Assembly (NCBI GenBank): GCA_012727555.1 | Contig: JAAYGT010000029.1 | Location: forward strand, 1-46,769 | DNA: 46,769 bases | Direction of reading: 5' to 3' | Origin: Alcaligenaceae bacterium | GTDB taxonomy: Bacteria; Pseudomonadota; Gammaproteobacteria; Burkholderiales; Burkholderiaceae_B | In this document: positions 1 to 6,874 of the stretch, one piece after another | How positions within the stretch are numbered: position 1 is the first letter of the stretch | How the letters are laid out: each line of letters begins with the position of its first letter | Notes under the pieces: model-generated | The model's input: the letters and a program-made list of their open reading frames with translations, nothing else | Database searches by the model: none | Told to the model about the DNA's origin: nothing | Made by a program: the position numbers and the translations under genes

Positions 1-71
1 ACAGGACAGTGAAACGCCTTTGCGCCGATGATAGTGGATGTACATCTGTGAAAGTAGGACATCGTCAGGCT
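1..71 (+). rRNA. rrf: 5S ribosomal RNA, 3' part
   Basis: The first about 71 bases match the 3' part of a betaproteobacterial 5S rRNA: the GTGAAACGC segment, GCGCCGATGATAGTG, a GTGAAAGTAGG loop and the closing strand ending in GTCAGGCT. The 5' half lies before the window. This implies that a 16S-23S-5S operon ends here. An intrinsic terminator follows about ten bases later. The exact 3' end is set by analogy with known 5S genes. Confidence 0.93.
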
Positions 72-80
72 CTTATCTGA

Positions 81-112
81 AAAACCCCGCACATAACCTG
101 TGCGGGGTTTTT
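81..112 (+). terminator. rRNA operon intrinsic terminator
   Basis: A GC-rich inverted repeat (AACCCCGCAC at 83-92 pairing with GTGCGGGGTT at 100-109), with a short ATAACCT loop, runs into a T tract. It sits directly after the 5S gene and is a textbook Rho-independent terminator. Confidence 0.92.
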
Positions 113-115
113 GCT

Positions 116-144
116 TTGAAAAAACAAACTGCGATACCTATAAC
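116..144 (+). promoter_or_regulatory. Sigma-70-type promoter for the 205-573 gene
   Basis: TTGAAA at 116-121 and TATAAC at 139-144 are separated by exactly 17 bases, close to the sigma-70 consensus. The pair begins just after the rRNA terminator and reads toward the small membrane protein gene at 205. A 10-base palindrome (ACAGATCTGT, 143-152) covers the expected transcription start and could be an operator, but nothing else supports that. Confidence 0.6.
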
Positions 145-204
145 AGATCTGTACAGTAAAATGGATCTCAGATTTTTGGATCCCAGTTTATATCGGAGGT
201 ATCA

Positions 205-573
205 ATGACTCAGGCTTATCCGCCAGAAGAGGGCAGTGGCTTGTCGATGCGTCAACTCACGCATTTGATTTATGGCTTGTTCGCTCTCGGTTTGCTCAGT
301 GGTGGTTTTTTCGGTATTGCCACCATTGCGGCTGTCGTGCTGGCCTATCTGAAACGTTCCGACGCTGCAGGTACGGTCTATGCCACCCATTTTGACTGGG
401 TCATCAGAACCTTTTGGTGGGGAGCGCTGTGGCTTGTGCTCAGTGGCGTAGCTACTTTTGTCTTCATTGGCTGGTTGACAGGCGTGCTGGCCATTATCTG
501 GATTGTTTACAGGGTGATCAAAGGTTGGTTGGCACTTTTTGGAAATCAGGCCCCTGTAGCCGGTTTCGACTGA
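205..573 (+). CDS. Small DUF4870-like inner membrane protein
   Basis: This encodes a 122-residue protein with a short polar N-terminus and three hydrophobic segments (about residues 23-50, 71-92 and 93-107). A YATHFDWVIRTFW-type segment (about 60-72) and a YRVIKGW segment near the end resemble DUF4870 (Tic20-like) membrane proteins, which are common in Bordetella relatives and have no known biochemical role. The start is supported by GGAGGT at 195-200, four bases before ATG. The gene stands alone between the rRNA terminator and a perfect inverted repeat at 602-639, with its own promoter at 116-144. The family assignment comes from pattern recognition and the function is unknown. Confidence 0.8.
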   Translation: MTQAYPPEEGSGLSMRQLTHLIYGLFALGLLSGGFFGIATIAAVVLAYLKRSDAAGTVYATHFDWVIRTFWWGALWLVLSGVATFVFIGWLTGVLAIIWIVYRVIKGWLALFGNQAPVAGFD

Positions 574-601
574 GCAGTCCTTGTGTGCACAAGGCTTGAA
601 C

Positions 602-639
602 ATATGAAAATGCCTCGGAAAGCCGAGGCATTTTCATAT
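602..639. terminator. Bidirectional terminator between convergent genes
   Basis: A 17-base perfect inverted repeat (602-618 with 623-639) encloses a four-base loop. The arm carries ATGAAAATGCCTCGG, so each strand has GC pairs followed by a T-rich arm. It lies between the convergent 205-573 gene and the SWIB gene and should stop transcription from both sides. Confidence 0.85.
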
Positions 640-665
640 TCAAACGGAAGGGTCAACCTTCGGTT

Positions 666-938
666 TTACTTCAGGTGAGTACTGACCAGTTTGGTCAATT
701 CAAACATGGAAACCTGATCTTTGCCAAAGAGAGGGCGCAGTTTGTCATCGGCATTGATGTTGCGACGATTTGCGGGATCCTGCAGGTTGTGCTGCTTGAT
801 GTAATCCCAGATTTTTTTGGTCACTTCCGTGCGTGGAACAGCTTCAGGCCCGATGACGGCTGCCAGAGTTTCGCTAGGGGTAAGAGGTTTCATGAATGCA
901 GCGTTGGGCTTGCGAGCGGGCTTAGCGGATGTTGCCAT
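666..938 (-). CDS. SWIB/MDM2 domain protein
   Basis: This is a 90-residue protein. The first about 17 residues are basic and Ala/Pro/Lys-rich. The rest is one SWIB/MDM2 fold: the LTPSETLAAVIG helix, the R-T-E-V-T-K-K-I-W-D-Y-I-K core, the HNLQDPANRR segment, then LRPLFGKDQVSMFELTKLV at the C-terminus. Stand-alone SWIB proteins occur in chlamydiae and many proteobacteria. In eukaryotes the domain belongs to chromatin-remodelling subunits. The bacterial role is unsettled, and the basic tail is consistent with nucleic acid binding (inference). The gene is transcribed alone, convergent with the 205-573 gene and divergent from pyrC, with about 175 bases between their starts. Confidence 0.9.
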   Translation of the reverse strand: MATSAKPARKPNAAFMKPLTPSETLAAVIGPEAVPRTEVTKKIWDYIKQHNLQDPANRRNINADDKLRPLFGKDQVSMFELTKLVSTHLK

Positions 939-1114
939 GTAAACGAGGCTCCTGACGGAAAATTATGAATGACGAGACGTGCGGCACGGACAGTAGCCGC
1001 CGAATTGAAGCTTATTTTAACCGCTGATCCTTGTGGGCGGGTAAATGATCCACCAATGACTGCTTTATACTGACACGTTATTTCCGACTTTTTTCACCAA
1101 GCCCTGGAGCCTGC

Positions 1115-2185
1115 ATGAGTACGGATGCACAAAAACCCGATTCCATAACCCTGGTACGACCCGATGACTGGCACCTTCATTTACGTGATGGTGCTGTGCT
1201 TGAGTCGGTTGTAATGCATACTGTGCATCAGTTTGCGCGAGCAATCATCATGCCGAACCTTAAGCCGCCGGTCACTACAGTCGAGTTGGCCCGAGCTTAC
1301 CGTGATCGCATTGCTGCAGCAGTTGCGCGGCAAAATACGCACAAGCACCCGTTCGAGCCTTTGATGACGCTTTATCTTACCGACAACACGTCACCCGATG
1401 AGGTTGTTAAAGCCAGGGAAAGTGGGTTTGTGCACGGATTCAAGCTTTATCCTGCGGGTGCTACCACCAACTCCGATGCCGGGGTGACCGATCTTCTTGG
1501 CAAGTGTTCGCCTGTGCTTGAAATCATGCAGGACGCAGGCATGCCTCTGTTGGTTCATGGCGAAGTCACCGATCCCGATGTTGATGTTTTTGACCGTGAA
1601 GCGGTTTTTATCGACAAAGTCATGGTGCCGTTGCGGCACCGATTTCCGGCGCTTAAGGTTGTTTTTGAACATTTAACGACGGCGGATGGCGTTGCCTATG
1701 TAGAGCAAGCCGAAGGGCCGGTGGCAGCCACGATCACCGCACACCACCTGTTGTACAACCGTAATGCTTTGTTCAAGGGCGGTATACGGCCGCATTGGTA
1801 CTGCTTGCCTGTTTTGAAGCGCGAAAAGCACCGACAGGCTTTGCTTGCGGCAGCCACAAGTGGTAGTGGGCGATTTTTTCTGGGTACAGACAGTGCACCG
1901 CATCCAAAGGGGCTCAAAGAACATGATTGCGGCTGTGCCGGTTGCTATACGGCCCTGCATGCCATGGAGCTTTATGCCACGGCTTTCGATGCGGCGGGCA
2001 AGCTTGATCGCCTCGAAGGTTTTGCCAGTTTGCATGGGCCTGCGTTCTATGGTTTACCGGTCAACTCCGGCACCCTGACGCTCAAACGCGCAGCGTATCA
2101 GGTTCCTGCCGAACTGCCCATGGCCGATACACAGGTTGTGCCCCTTGCGGCGGGTGAGTCATTGGCATGGATGGTCGATGACTGA
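1115..2185 (+). CDS. pyrC: Dihydroorotase, class II
   Basis: PyrC reversibly cyclises N-carbamoyl-L-aspartate to L-dihydroorotate, the third step of de novo pyrimidine synthesis in the cytoplasm. The 356-residue protein carries the binuclear zinc site of the short class II enzymes: H20 and H22 in [10 protein letters not shown]110 in [14 protein letters not shown] (the carbamylated lysine), H148 in LVHGEV, H186 in FEHL and D259 in GTDSAPH. Length is normal for the family. GGAG sits about six bases before the ATG. A TATACT hexamer at 1066-1071 may be the -10 element, but no good -35 is visible. The gene is monocistronic, divergent from the SWIB gene and convergent with uup, with which it shares a terminator region. 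Confidence 0.97.
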   Translation: MSTDAQKPDSITLVRPDDWHLHLRDGAVLESVVMHTVHQFARAIIMPNLKPPVTTVELARAYRDRIAAAVARQNTHKHPFEPLMTLYLTDNTSPDEVVKARESGFVHGFKLYPAGATTNSDAGVTDLLGKCSPVLEIMQDAGMPLLVHGEVTDPDVDVFDREAVFIDKVMVPLRHRFPALKVVFEHLTTADGVAYVEQAEGPVAATITAHHLLYNRNALFKGGIRPHWYCLPVLKREKHRQALLAAATSGSGRFFLGTDSAPHPKGLKEHDCGCAGCYTALHAMELYATAFDAAGKLDRLEGFASLHGPAFYGLPVNSGTLTLKRAAYQVPAELPMADTQVVPLAAGESLAWMVDD

Positions 2186-2234
2186 AGCGCGGTAGATTGG
2201 CATGCGGCCATCGGGCCAACGCTGCGTATAGAAC

Positions 2235-2262
2235 ACTGATCCAGCTTGTCTGGATCAGTTTT
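2235..2262 (+). terminator. pyrC terminator, overlapping the uup stop codon
   Basis: ACTGATCCAG (2235-2244) pairs perfectly with CTGGATCAGT (2250-2259) around a five-base loop, followed by TTT. On the plus strand it is a good intrinsic terminator for pyrC. The minus-strand stop codon of uup (2255-2257) lies inside the right arm, so the two 3' ends share the same bases. Confidence 0.82.
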
Positions 2263-4075
2263 GTTTCTTCTCTTCAAGTGCTTCCCATCGGGCGAATAAT
2301 TTTTCCAGTTCGGTTTCAAGCACGGCAAGGCGTGTATTGATCCGTTCGACTTCATCTGGCCCTTCGCGGTAAAGGGTGCCATCGGATAGTTTTTCGGTTA
2401 GATTCGCTTGCTCCTGCTCAATGCGCGCGATGGCATCGGGTAGTTCATCAAGTTCCTTTTGTTCCCAGCTCGTAATGCGTCCTGTGCGATTCTGCCGCGT
2501 TCGCTCGGCCGGTTGAGGGGTTCCCTGGGGTGTTTCCTTTTTGCGCGATTTCGGCTGGCTTTCTTCAGCCATTGAGCTCTGAGGGCGTTGTGCCAGCCAC
2601 TCGTCGTAGCCACCCACATATTCACCCCACTTCCCGTCACCTTCGGCTGCCAGAGTCTGGGTGACGACGTTGTTCAGGAATGCACGATCATGACTGACCA
2701 GCAAGACTGTTCCGCTGTAGTCCTGGAGCAATTCTTCGAGCAGTTCCAGTGTCTCGATGTCCAGATCGTTGGTTGGCTCATCGAGCACAAGGATATTGGT
2801 CGGACGTGCAAACATGCGAGCCAGTGCCAACCGCGCCCGTTCTCCACCGGACAGGCTGCTGACCGGTGAGTGAGCCCTGGCCGGAGGGAACAGGAAGTCC
2901 TCTAGGTAGCTCATGACATGCTTGCGCTGGTTGCCGATTTCAACCCATTCACTGCCCGGGCTGATCGTGTCGGCCAGAGACGCATTTTCGTCGAGATTCT
3001 CCCGCATTTGATCAAAATACCCTATGGTCAAATTGGTGCCCAGCCTGATCGTACCCTCTGTGGGTTGCAACTGGCCCAGGATAATGCGGAGCAGTGTGGT
3101 TTTACCCGCGCCATTGTGCCCGATCAGGCCGATGCGATCGCCTCGCATGATGGTCAGATCAAGATTACGTATCACGCAGTGGTCGCCGTAGCTATGCGAA
3201 ACATTGATGAGTTCCGCAACCAGTTTTCCTGATTTTTGGCCTTCTGCAACGGCCAGGTTGACATTGCCCTGAACAGTGCGCCGGGCAGCACGCTCGCGCC
3301 TGAGCTGTTCCAGGCGTCGTACCCTGCCTTCATTGCGGGTGCGGCGCGCTTCAACCCCTTTGCGTATCCAGACCTCTTCCTGAGCCAGGAATTTGTCAAA
3401 TTTGGCATTTTGTTGCTGTTCTGCCTGGAGCCATTCGGCTTTGCGTTGTTGCCATTGAGAGAAATTGCCCGGGAAACTGAACAGTTGCCCGCGGTCAAGT
3501 TCGATAATGCGTGTGGTAACGGCATCGAGAAAGCGGCGGTCATGGGTGATGATGACAACGCTGCATCGCGCAGTGAGAAGCAACTTTTCGAGCCAGGCAA
3601 TGCCTGTGAAATCAAGGTGGTTGGTTGGTTCATCAAGCAGCAACAGGTCTGGTTCTTCGGCAAGGGCATGAGCCAGTGCCACCCGTTTGCGCATACCACC
3701 GGACAGACCTGCGATGCCCGCATCGGGGTCAAGCCCGAGTTGGTCGATCAGTGCGCCGGCGCGGGCAGGGCGTTGCCAGTCTTCGGATTGAGTGATGTCG
3801 CCTGTCAGGTATTCAAGCACAGACAGGGTGTCATCAAGCTCTGGTTCCTGCTCGACGGTGGCCACCTTAAGCCCGCTGATCCGCATGATATCCCCGTCAT
3901 CAGGGCTGATGCGTCCGTCGATGATTTTCAGCAGCGATGATTTCCCCGCGCCATTACGACCAATGAGGCCAATACGTTCTCCGGGTTGTATGGCCAGTTC
4001 TGCGTGATCAAGCAGCGGGTGGTGGCCAAAGGCAAGTTGCAGATTGGAAAAGCTGAGCAGGGTAGTGGCGGACAT
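2255..4075 (-). CDS. uup: ABC-F ATPase Uup
   Basis: This soluble ABC-F protein has two ATPase domains and no membrane domain. ABC-F proteins act on ribosomes, and Uup has been tied to precise transposon excision, branched DNA intermediates and ribosome assembly in E. coli. The 606-residue product has Walker A GRNGAGKS at 39-46, signature LSGGMRKR and LLLDEPTNHLD in domain 1. An Arg-rich linker follows, then Walker A GHNGAGKTT, LSGGERARL and LVLDEPTNDLD in domain 2. The C-terminal about 90 residues form a charged coiled-coil domain (SWEQKELDELP...) that separates Uup from other ABC-F members. I chose ATG at 4075 (MSATTLLSFSN). A TTG 45 bases further upstream is in frame but has no ribosome site. 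Confidence 0.93.
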   Translation of the reverse strand: MSATTLLSFSNLQLAFGHHPLLDHAELAIQPGERIGLIGRNGAGKSSLLKIIDGRISPDDGDIMRISGLKVATVEQEPELDDTLSVLEYLTGDITQSEDWQRPARAGALIDQLGLDPDAGIAGLSGGMRKRVALAHALAEEPDLLLLDEPTNHLDFTGIAWLEKLLLTARCSVVIITHDRRFLDAVTTRIIELDRGQLFSFPGNFSQWQQRKAEWLQAEQQQNAKFDKFLAQEEVWIRKGVEARRTRNEGRVRRLEQLRRERAARRTVQGNVNLAVAEGQKSGKLVAELINVSHSYGDHCVIRNLDLTIMRGDRIGLIGHNGAGKTTLLRIILGQLQPTEGTIRLGTNLTIGYFDQMRENLDENASLADTISPGSEWVEIGNQRKHVMSYLEDFLFPPARAHSPVSSLSGGERARLALARMFARPTNILVLDEPTNDLDIETLELLEELLQDYSGTVLLVSHDRAFLNNVVTQTLAAEGDGKWGEYVGGYDEWLAQRPQSSMAEESQPKSRKKETPQGTPQPAERTRQNRTGRITSWEQKELDELPDAIARIEQEQANLTEKLSDGTLYREGPDEVERINTRLAVLETELEKLFARWEALEEKKQN

Positions 4076-4151
4076 GGGTAAATTCGATGACCGGATGCAA
4101 AAACCGGTGTGTGGTGCCAAAAACGTTATTGTCGCAGGTTACACTATGACT

Positions 4152-4559
4152 TCGGGGCAGGTCGGGCGATCGCGGTGTTTTTGACACCGAGGAAGGTCCG
4201 GACTCCACAGGGCAGGGTAGCGGCTAACAGCCGTCCGGTGAACACGGTGGCAACATTGTGCAAACCGAGGAACAGGGCCACAGAGACGAGTCTGCAGCAA
4301 GGGCGAGCATTTCGCTCGCACAGGTACGGTCATCTCCGTACTTTGCGCGGTTTTCCGTGCAGTGTTGCAGGGTGAAACGCGGTAACCTCTATCCGGAGCA
4401 ACACCAAATAGGCATGCGCCCGGCCATTGGCCGTACAGGGCGGCCCGCCCGAGCATGCGGGTAGGTGGCTAGAGCGCGTCAGTAATGGCGCGCCCAGAGG
4501 AATGATCGTCCATTGGGCTTGCCCAATGTACAGAATCCGGCCTACAGACCTGTCCCGTC
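4152..4559 (+). ncRNA. rnpB: RNase P RNA, bacterial class A
   Basis: This is the catalytic RNA of RNase P, which trims the 5' leader of pre-tRNAs. Recognisable blocks in order are the P1 5' strand GGGGCAGGT (4154-4162), the CR-I/P4 segment GAGGAAGGTCCGG (4190-4202), GGGCAGGGT, ACAGAGACGAG, GGGTGAAACGCGGTAACC (with the GGT that pairs with tRNA CCA), GGAGCAACACCAAATAGG, GGTGGCTAGAGCG, CCCAGAGGAATGATCG and ACAGAATCCGGCCTACAG (3' P4). It ends with the P1 3' strand ACCTGTCCC. The P1 pairing sets the ends to within a few bases. The usual A in GAGGAAAGTCC is G here and is compensated in the partner strand (see findings). TACACT at 4140-4145 may be the -10 element. Confidence 0.96.
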
Positions 4560-5032
4560 TTCATGTTCCGTCATCGCACGCCTTTTTCCGTGTTTTCTTC
4601 CCGGGATCCGCTGCGGTCGCATTTGTTTACCTTTCAGGCACGCCTCTGCACATTGATACCCAGTGCTCATTTGTTCATCCTGGCCGTCGGCAGGCCTGGA
4701 TATTCTCGCATCCGAAAGTCCGGGGAAAACTGATTTTTCCCAAGCCGGTTTCCCCTCTCGACGATCCAGGCCCAACAGACGACCAGCGTCTGCTGCAGCC
4801 CCGTTGCAGGTCTTTCGCGGCGCGTTGATACGCGGGTGATCGACTCGCCTTGTTTTGGTGCGACGCATCATGACGGCACGATCTAAGGCAGTGCTTCCAG
4901 ATCTTTCGCCAATCCCTTGATTTATCAAGAAAAAATGGCTTTGTTCGGCTTCTGTTAAACCTGTGTAAGTGCTTGTTGTTATTGAAGAAATTGTCCCGGT
5001 CTGCTTGACCGGAAAGGCACTATCACGTAGAG
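4560..5032. other. Non-coding stretch between rnpB and mraZ
   Basis: About 470 bases hold no gene I can support. Open frames here run into rnpB or mraZ and resemble nothing known. I see no clear rnpB terminator and no good sigma-70 promoter, although TTGACC (5005-5010) could be a -35 element. The dcw promoter is expected in the last about 100 bases because MraZ-box-like repeats start at 5033. Confidence 0.5.
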
Positions 5033-5077
5033 TGGGAGGAAGTAGGATATTGTGCAAAAAAGTGGGGGAATTTGGGG
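5033..5077 (+). promoter_or_regulatory. MraZ-box repeats upstream of and over the mraZ start
   Basis: MraZ is known in E. coli to bind TGGGN direct repeats separated by five bases. Here TGGGA (5033-5037) and TAGGA (5043-5047) form one such pair. TGGGG (5063-5067) and TGGGG (5073-5077) form another. All four begin on the same 10-base register, with TGCAA in the middle register at 5053. The last box ends on the first base of the GTG start codon, and the 5063 box overlaps the likely ribosome-binding site, so binding could also block initiation. Autoregulation is inferred from the family. Confidence 0.7.
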
Positions 5078-5505
5078 TGTTTCAGGGGTGTAGTGCTCTC
5101 ACGCTTGATGCGAAGGGCCGGATGTCCATTCCGGCTCGGCATCGTGACGCGCTCACTGAACAGGTTCAAGGCCATCTGACGCTCACGCGCCATCCAGACG
5201 GTTGTCTGCTGGTGTATCCACGCTCTGTCTGGGAACACAAGCGAGAGCAGATTGCGAACTTTCCAATGTCTGCCCGGGCGCTGCAGCGTTTGTTGCTGGG
5301 TAACGCGTCTGATGTCGACATGGATGGTTCGGGACGAATTCTTGTTTCCCCCGAACTGCGTTCTGCCGCCAAACTGGTGAAAGACGTCATGCTGCTGGGC
5401 ATGGGGAATCACTTCGAGCTCTGGGATGCTGCTGAATGGGCGCGTCGTGAAGCCGAAGACCTTGCCAACGGCATGGGCGGCATCCTGGAACAGTTTTCTT
5501 TCTGA
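5077..5505 (+). CDS. mraZ: Transcriptional regulator MraZ
   Basis: This is the first gene of the dcw cluster, a ring-forming DNA-binding protein that in E. coli represses its own operon. From GTG at 5077 the product is 142 residues, the normal family length, and begins [15 protein letters not shown] like other MraZ proteins. The two swapped-hairpin (AbrB-like) repeats are visible: [14 protein letters not shown] near residues 10-23 and [14 protein letters not shown] near 85-98. A longer reading from 4969 is possible but would add 36 residues with no family counterpart. GGGGGA at 5064-5069 serves as ribosome-binding site. rsmH starts eight bases after the stop. Confidence 0.92.
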   Translation: MFQGCSALTLDAKGRMSIPARHRDALTEQVQGHLTLTRHPDGCLLVYPRSVWEHKREQIANFPMSARALQRLLLGNASDVDMDGSGRILVSPELRSAAKLVKDVMLLGMGNHFELWDAAEWARREAEDLANGMGGILEQFSF

Positions 5506-5513
5506 GTATTCCC

Positions 5514-6575
5514 ATGACATTCACCCACCGTTCCGTACTGTTGGAACCAACAGTCCAGGCACTTGTTGATCCTGGATTTGGCAAGCGTTCAGCTGCGTCT
5601 GTGGCCCCTCTGTTCAAGGGGAGCGCAGACGGTGTTTTTGTTGATGGCACATTTGGCCGTGGCGGTCACAGCCGTCTGCTCTTGTCACGGTTGGGCCCCC
5701 AGGCACGTTTGCTCGTGTTCGACAAAGACCCCCAGGCCATTCGTGAAGCGATGGCACTGCAGCAAACGGATCCCCGGGTCTCGGTCATTCACGACGGCTT
5801 TGCCTCGCTCCAGGAGCATCTGCAGGCGCTGGGTATTCAACAGGTCAATGGAATCATGTTCGATCTCGGGGTGTCATCACCTCAAATCGACGATGCTGGC
5901 CGCGGGTTTTCTTTTATGCGTGATGGTCCACTTGACATGCGCATGGATACGACACGAGGGCTGACTGCCGAACAATGGCTGGCTCAGGCTGGTCTCGATG
6001 AATTAAAGGAGGTCATTGCGAACTATGGCGAAGAACGGTTTGCTTTCCAGATTGCAAAGGCGATTGTTGCTCGCCGCGAATCCAGGCCGCTGCGCACTAC
6101 GCTCGAGCTCGCCGAGCTCGTCGCCAGTGTCGTCCGCACGCGCGAAAAGGGTCAACACCCGGCCACTCGTACCTTTCAGGCTATACGGATTCACATCAAT
6201 CAAGAGCTCGAAGAGCTCGCGCACGCCCTCTCGGCAGTTTTGAAGGTTCTGGCGCCCGGGGGGCGAGTGGCCGTGATCAGTTTTCATTCGCTTGAAGATC
6301 GCATGGTCAAACAGTGTATTGCTGCCGCTGCGCGACCTGCTGCTGCGTTGGCGCGGTTGCCCATTCCCGAAAAAGATATGCCTCAGCCCGTCTTGTGGTC
6401 GCTCGGGCGTGTTTTGCCTTCGGCACACGAAGCCGCCGAGAACCCCCGGGCCCGTTCAGCGGTGTTGCGAGTTGCCGAACGTACCAGCACCCCATTGCCG
6501 GCAGATCAGGGGGCCTCGTTCGTGCGGGCCATGAATCTGGTCTCGGATCCCGTTTTTGCCCGGGGGGGTCGCTGA
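5514..6575 (+). CDS. rsmH: 16S rRNA (cytosine-1402-N4)-methyltransferase RsmH
   Basis: RsmH (MraW) methylates N4 of C1402 in the ribosomal P site using S-adenosylmethionine. The 353-residue product has [10 protein letters not shown] at the N-terminus, the SAM motif [59 protein letters not shown] and SFHSLEDR near the C-terminus. Compared with the about 313 residues of E. coli RsmH it has an extra loop of roughly 16 residues (about residues 19-40, [13 protein letters not shown]...) before the SAM motif. A similar insertion is known in Bordetella relatives. Its TGA overlaps the ftsL ATG by one base (TGATG), which suggests coupled translation. Confidence 0.96.
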   Translation: MTFTHRSVLLEPTVQALVDPGFGKRSAASVAPLFKGSADGVFVDGTFGRGGHSRLLLSRLGPQARLLVFDKDPQAIREAMALQQTDPRVSVIHDGFASLQEHLQALGIQQVNGIMFDLGVSSPQIDDAGRGFSFMRDGPLDMRMDTTRGLTAEQWLAQAGLDELKEVIANYGEERFAFQIAKAIVARRESRPLRTTLELAELVASVVRTREKGQHPATRTFQAIRIHINQELEELAHALSAVLKVLAPGGRVAVISFHSLEDRMVKQCIAAAARPAAALARLPIPEKDMPQPVLWSLGRVLPSAHEAAENPRARSAVLRVAERTSTPLPADQGASFVRAMNLVSDPVFARGGR

Positions 6576-6874
6576 TGGCGCGTCTGTGCGTGGTTGTTGC
6601 CGTGCTGCTCATGCTTTCGGCGTTTTCGCTGGTTACCGCCCAGTTCCAGGCAAGGCAGCTTTTTGTCCGTGCCGAAGCGCTTCACAATACGGTCTTGTCG
6701 CTCGACATGGACTGGCGGCGGCTTCAGCTTGAGCGTGCGGAACTGTCTCGCAAGGTGCGCACCGACGAAATCGCCCGTCGCGATCTCGAAATGGTCAATA
6801 GCACGCCGGCACGCACCTTGTATCTTCAGGTTCCCGGTCTGATCCCGCTTCCCCAGACAGGTGCTGCCCCATGA
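6575..6874 (+). CDS. ftsL: Cell division protein FtsL
   Basis: FtsL is a small bitopic division protein that forms a complex with FtsB and FtsQ and helps activate FtsWI. The product is 99 residues: a two-residue cytoplasmic tip, one membrane helix (about 4-22, LCVVVAVLLMLSAFSLVTA) and a periplasmic coiled coil with a Leu-rich heptad pattern (about 28-75, including LSLDMDWRRLQLERAELSR). Sequence conservation in this family is low. The call rests on size, topology and position between rsmH and ftsI. The ATG at 6575 overlaps the rsmH stop, and the gene ends in an ATGA overlap with ftsI. A longer reading inside rsmH (from 6314) is rejected. Confidence 0.93.
   Translation: MARLCVVVAVLLMLSAFSLVTAQFQARQLFVRAEALHNTVLSLDMDWRRLQLERAELSRKVRTDEIARRDLEMVNSTPARTLYLQVPGLIPLPQTGAAP

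Noticed and set aside
4109-4464. Plus-strand open frames of 68-88 codons inside the rnpB region
   Set aside because: The sequence is clearly RNase P RNA, and the frames are a by-product of its GC-rich structure.
4542-5057. Minus-strand open frame of 171 codons between rnpB and mraZ
   Set aside because: It has no family resemblance, is rich in Arg/Gly as expected from chance frames in GC-rich DNA, and overlaps the rnpB 3' end and the MraZ boxes.
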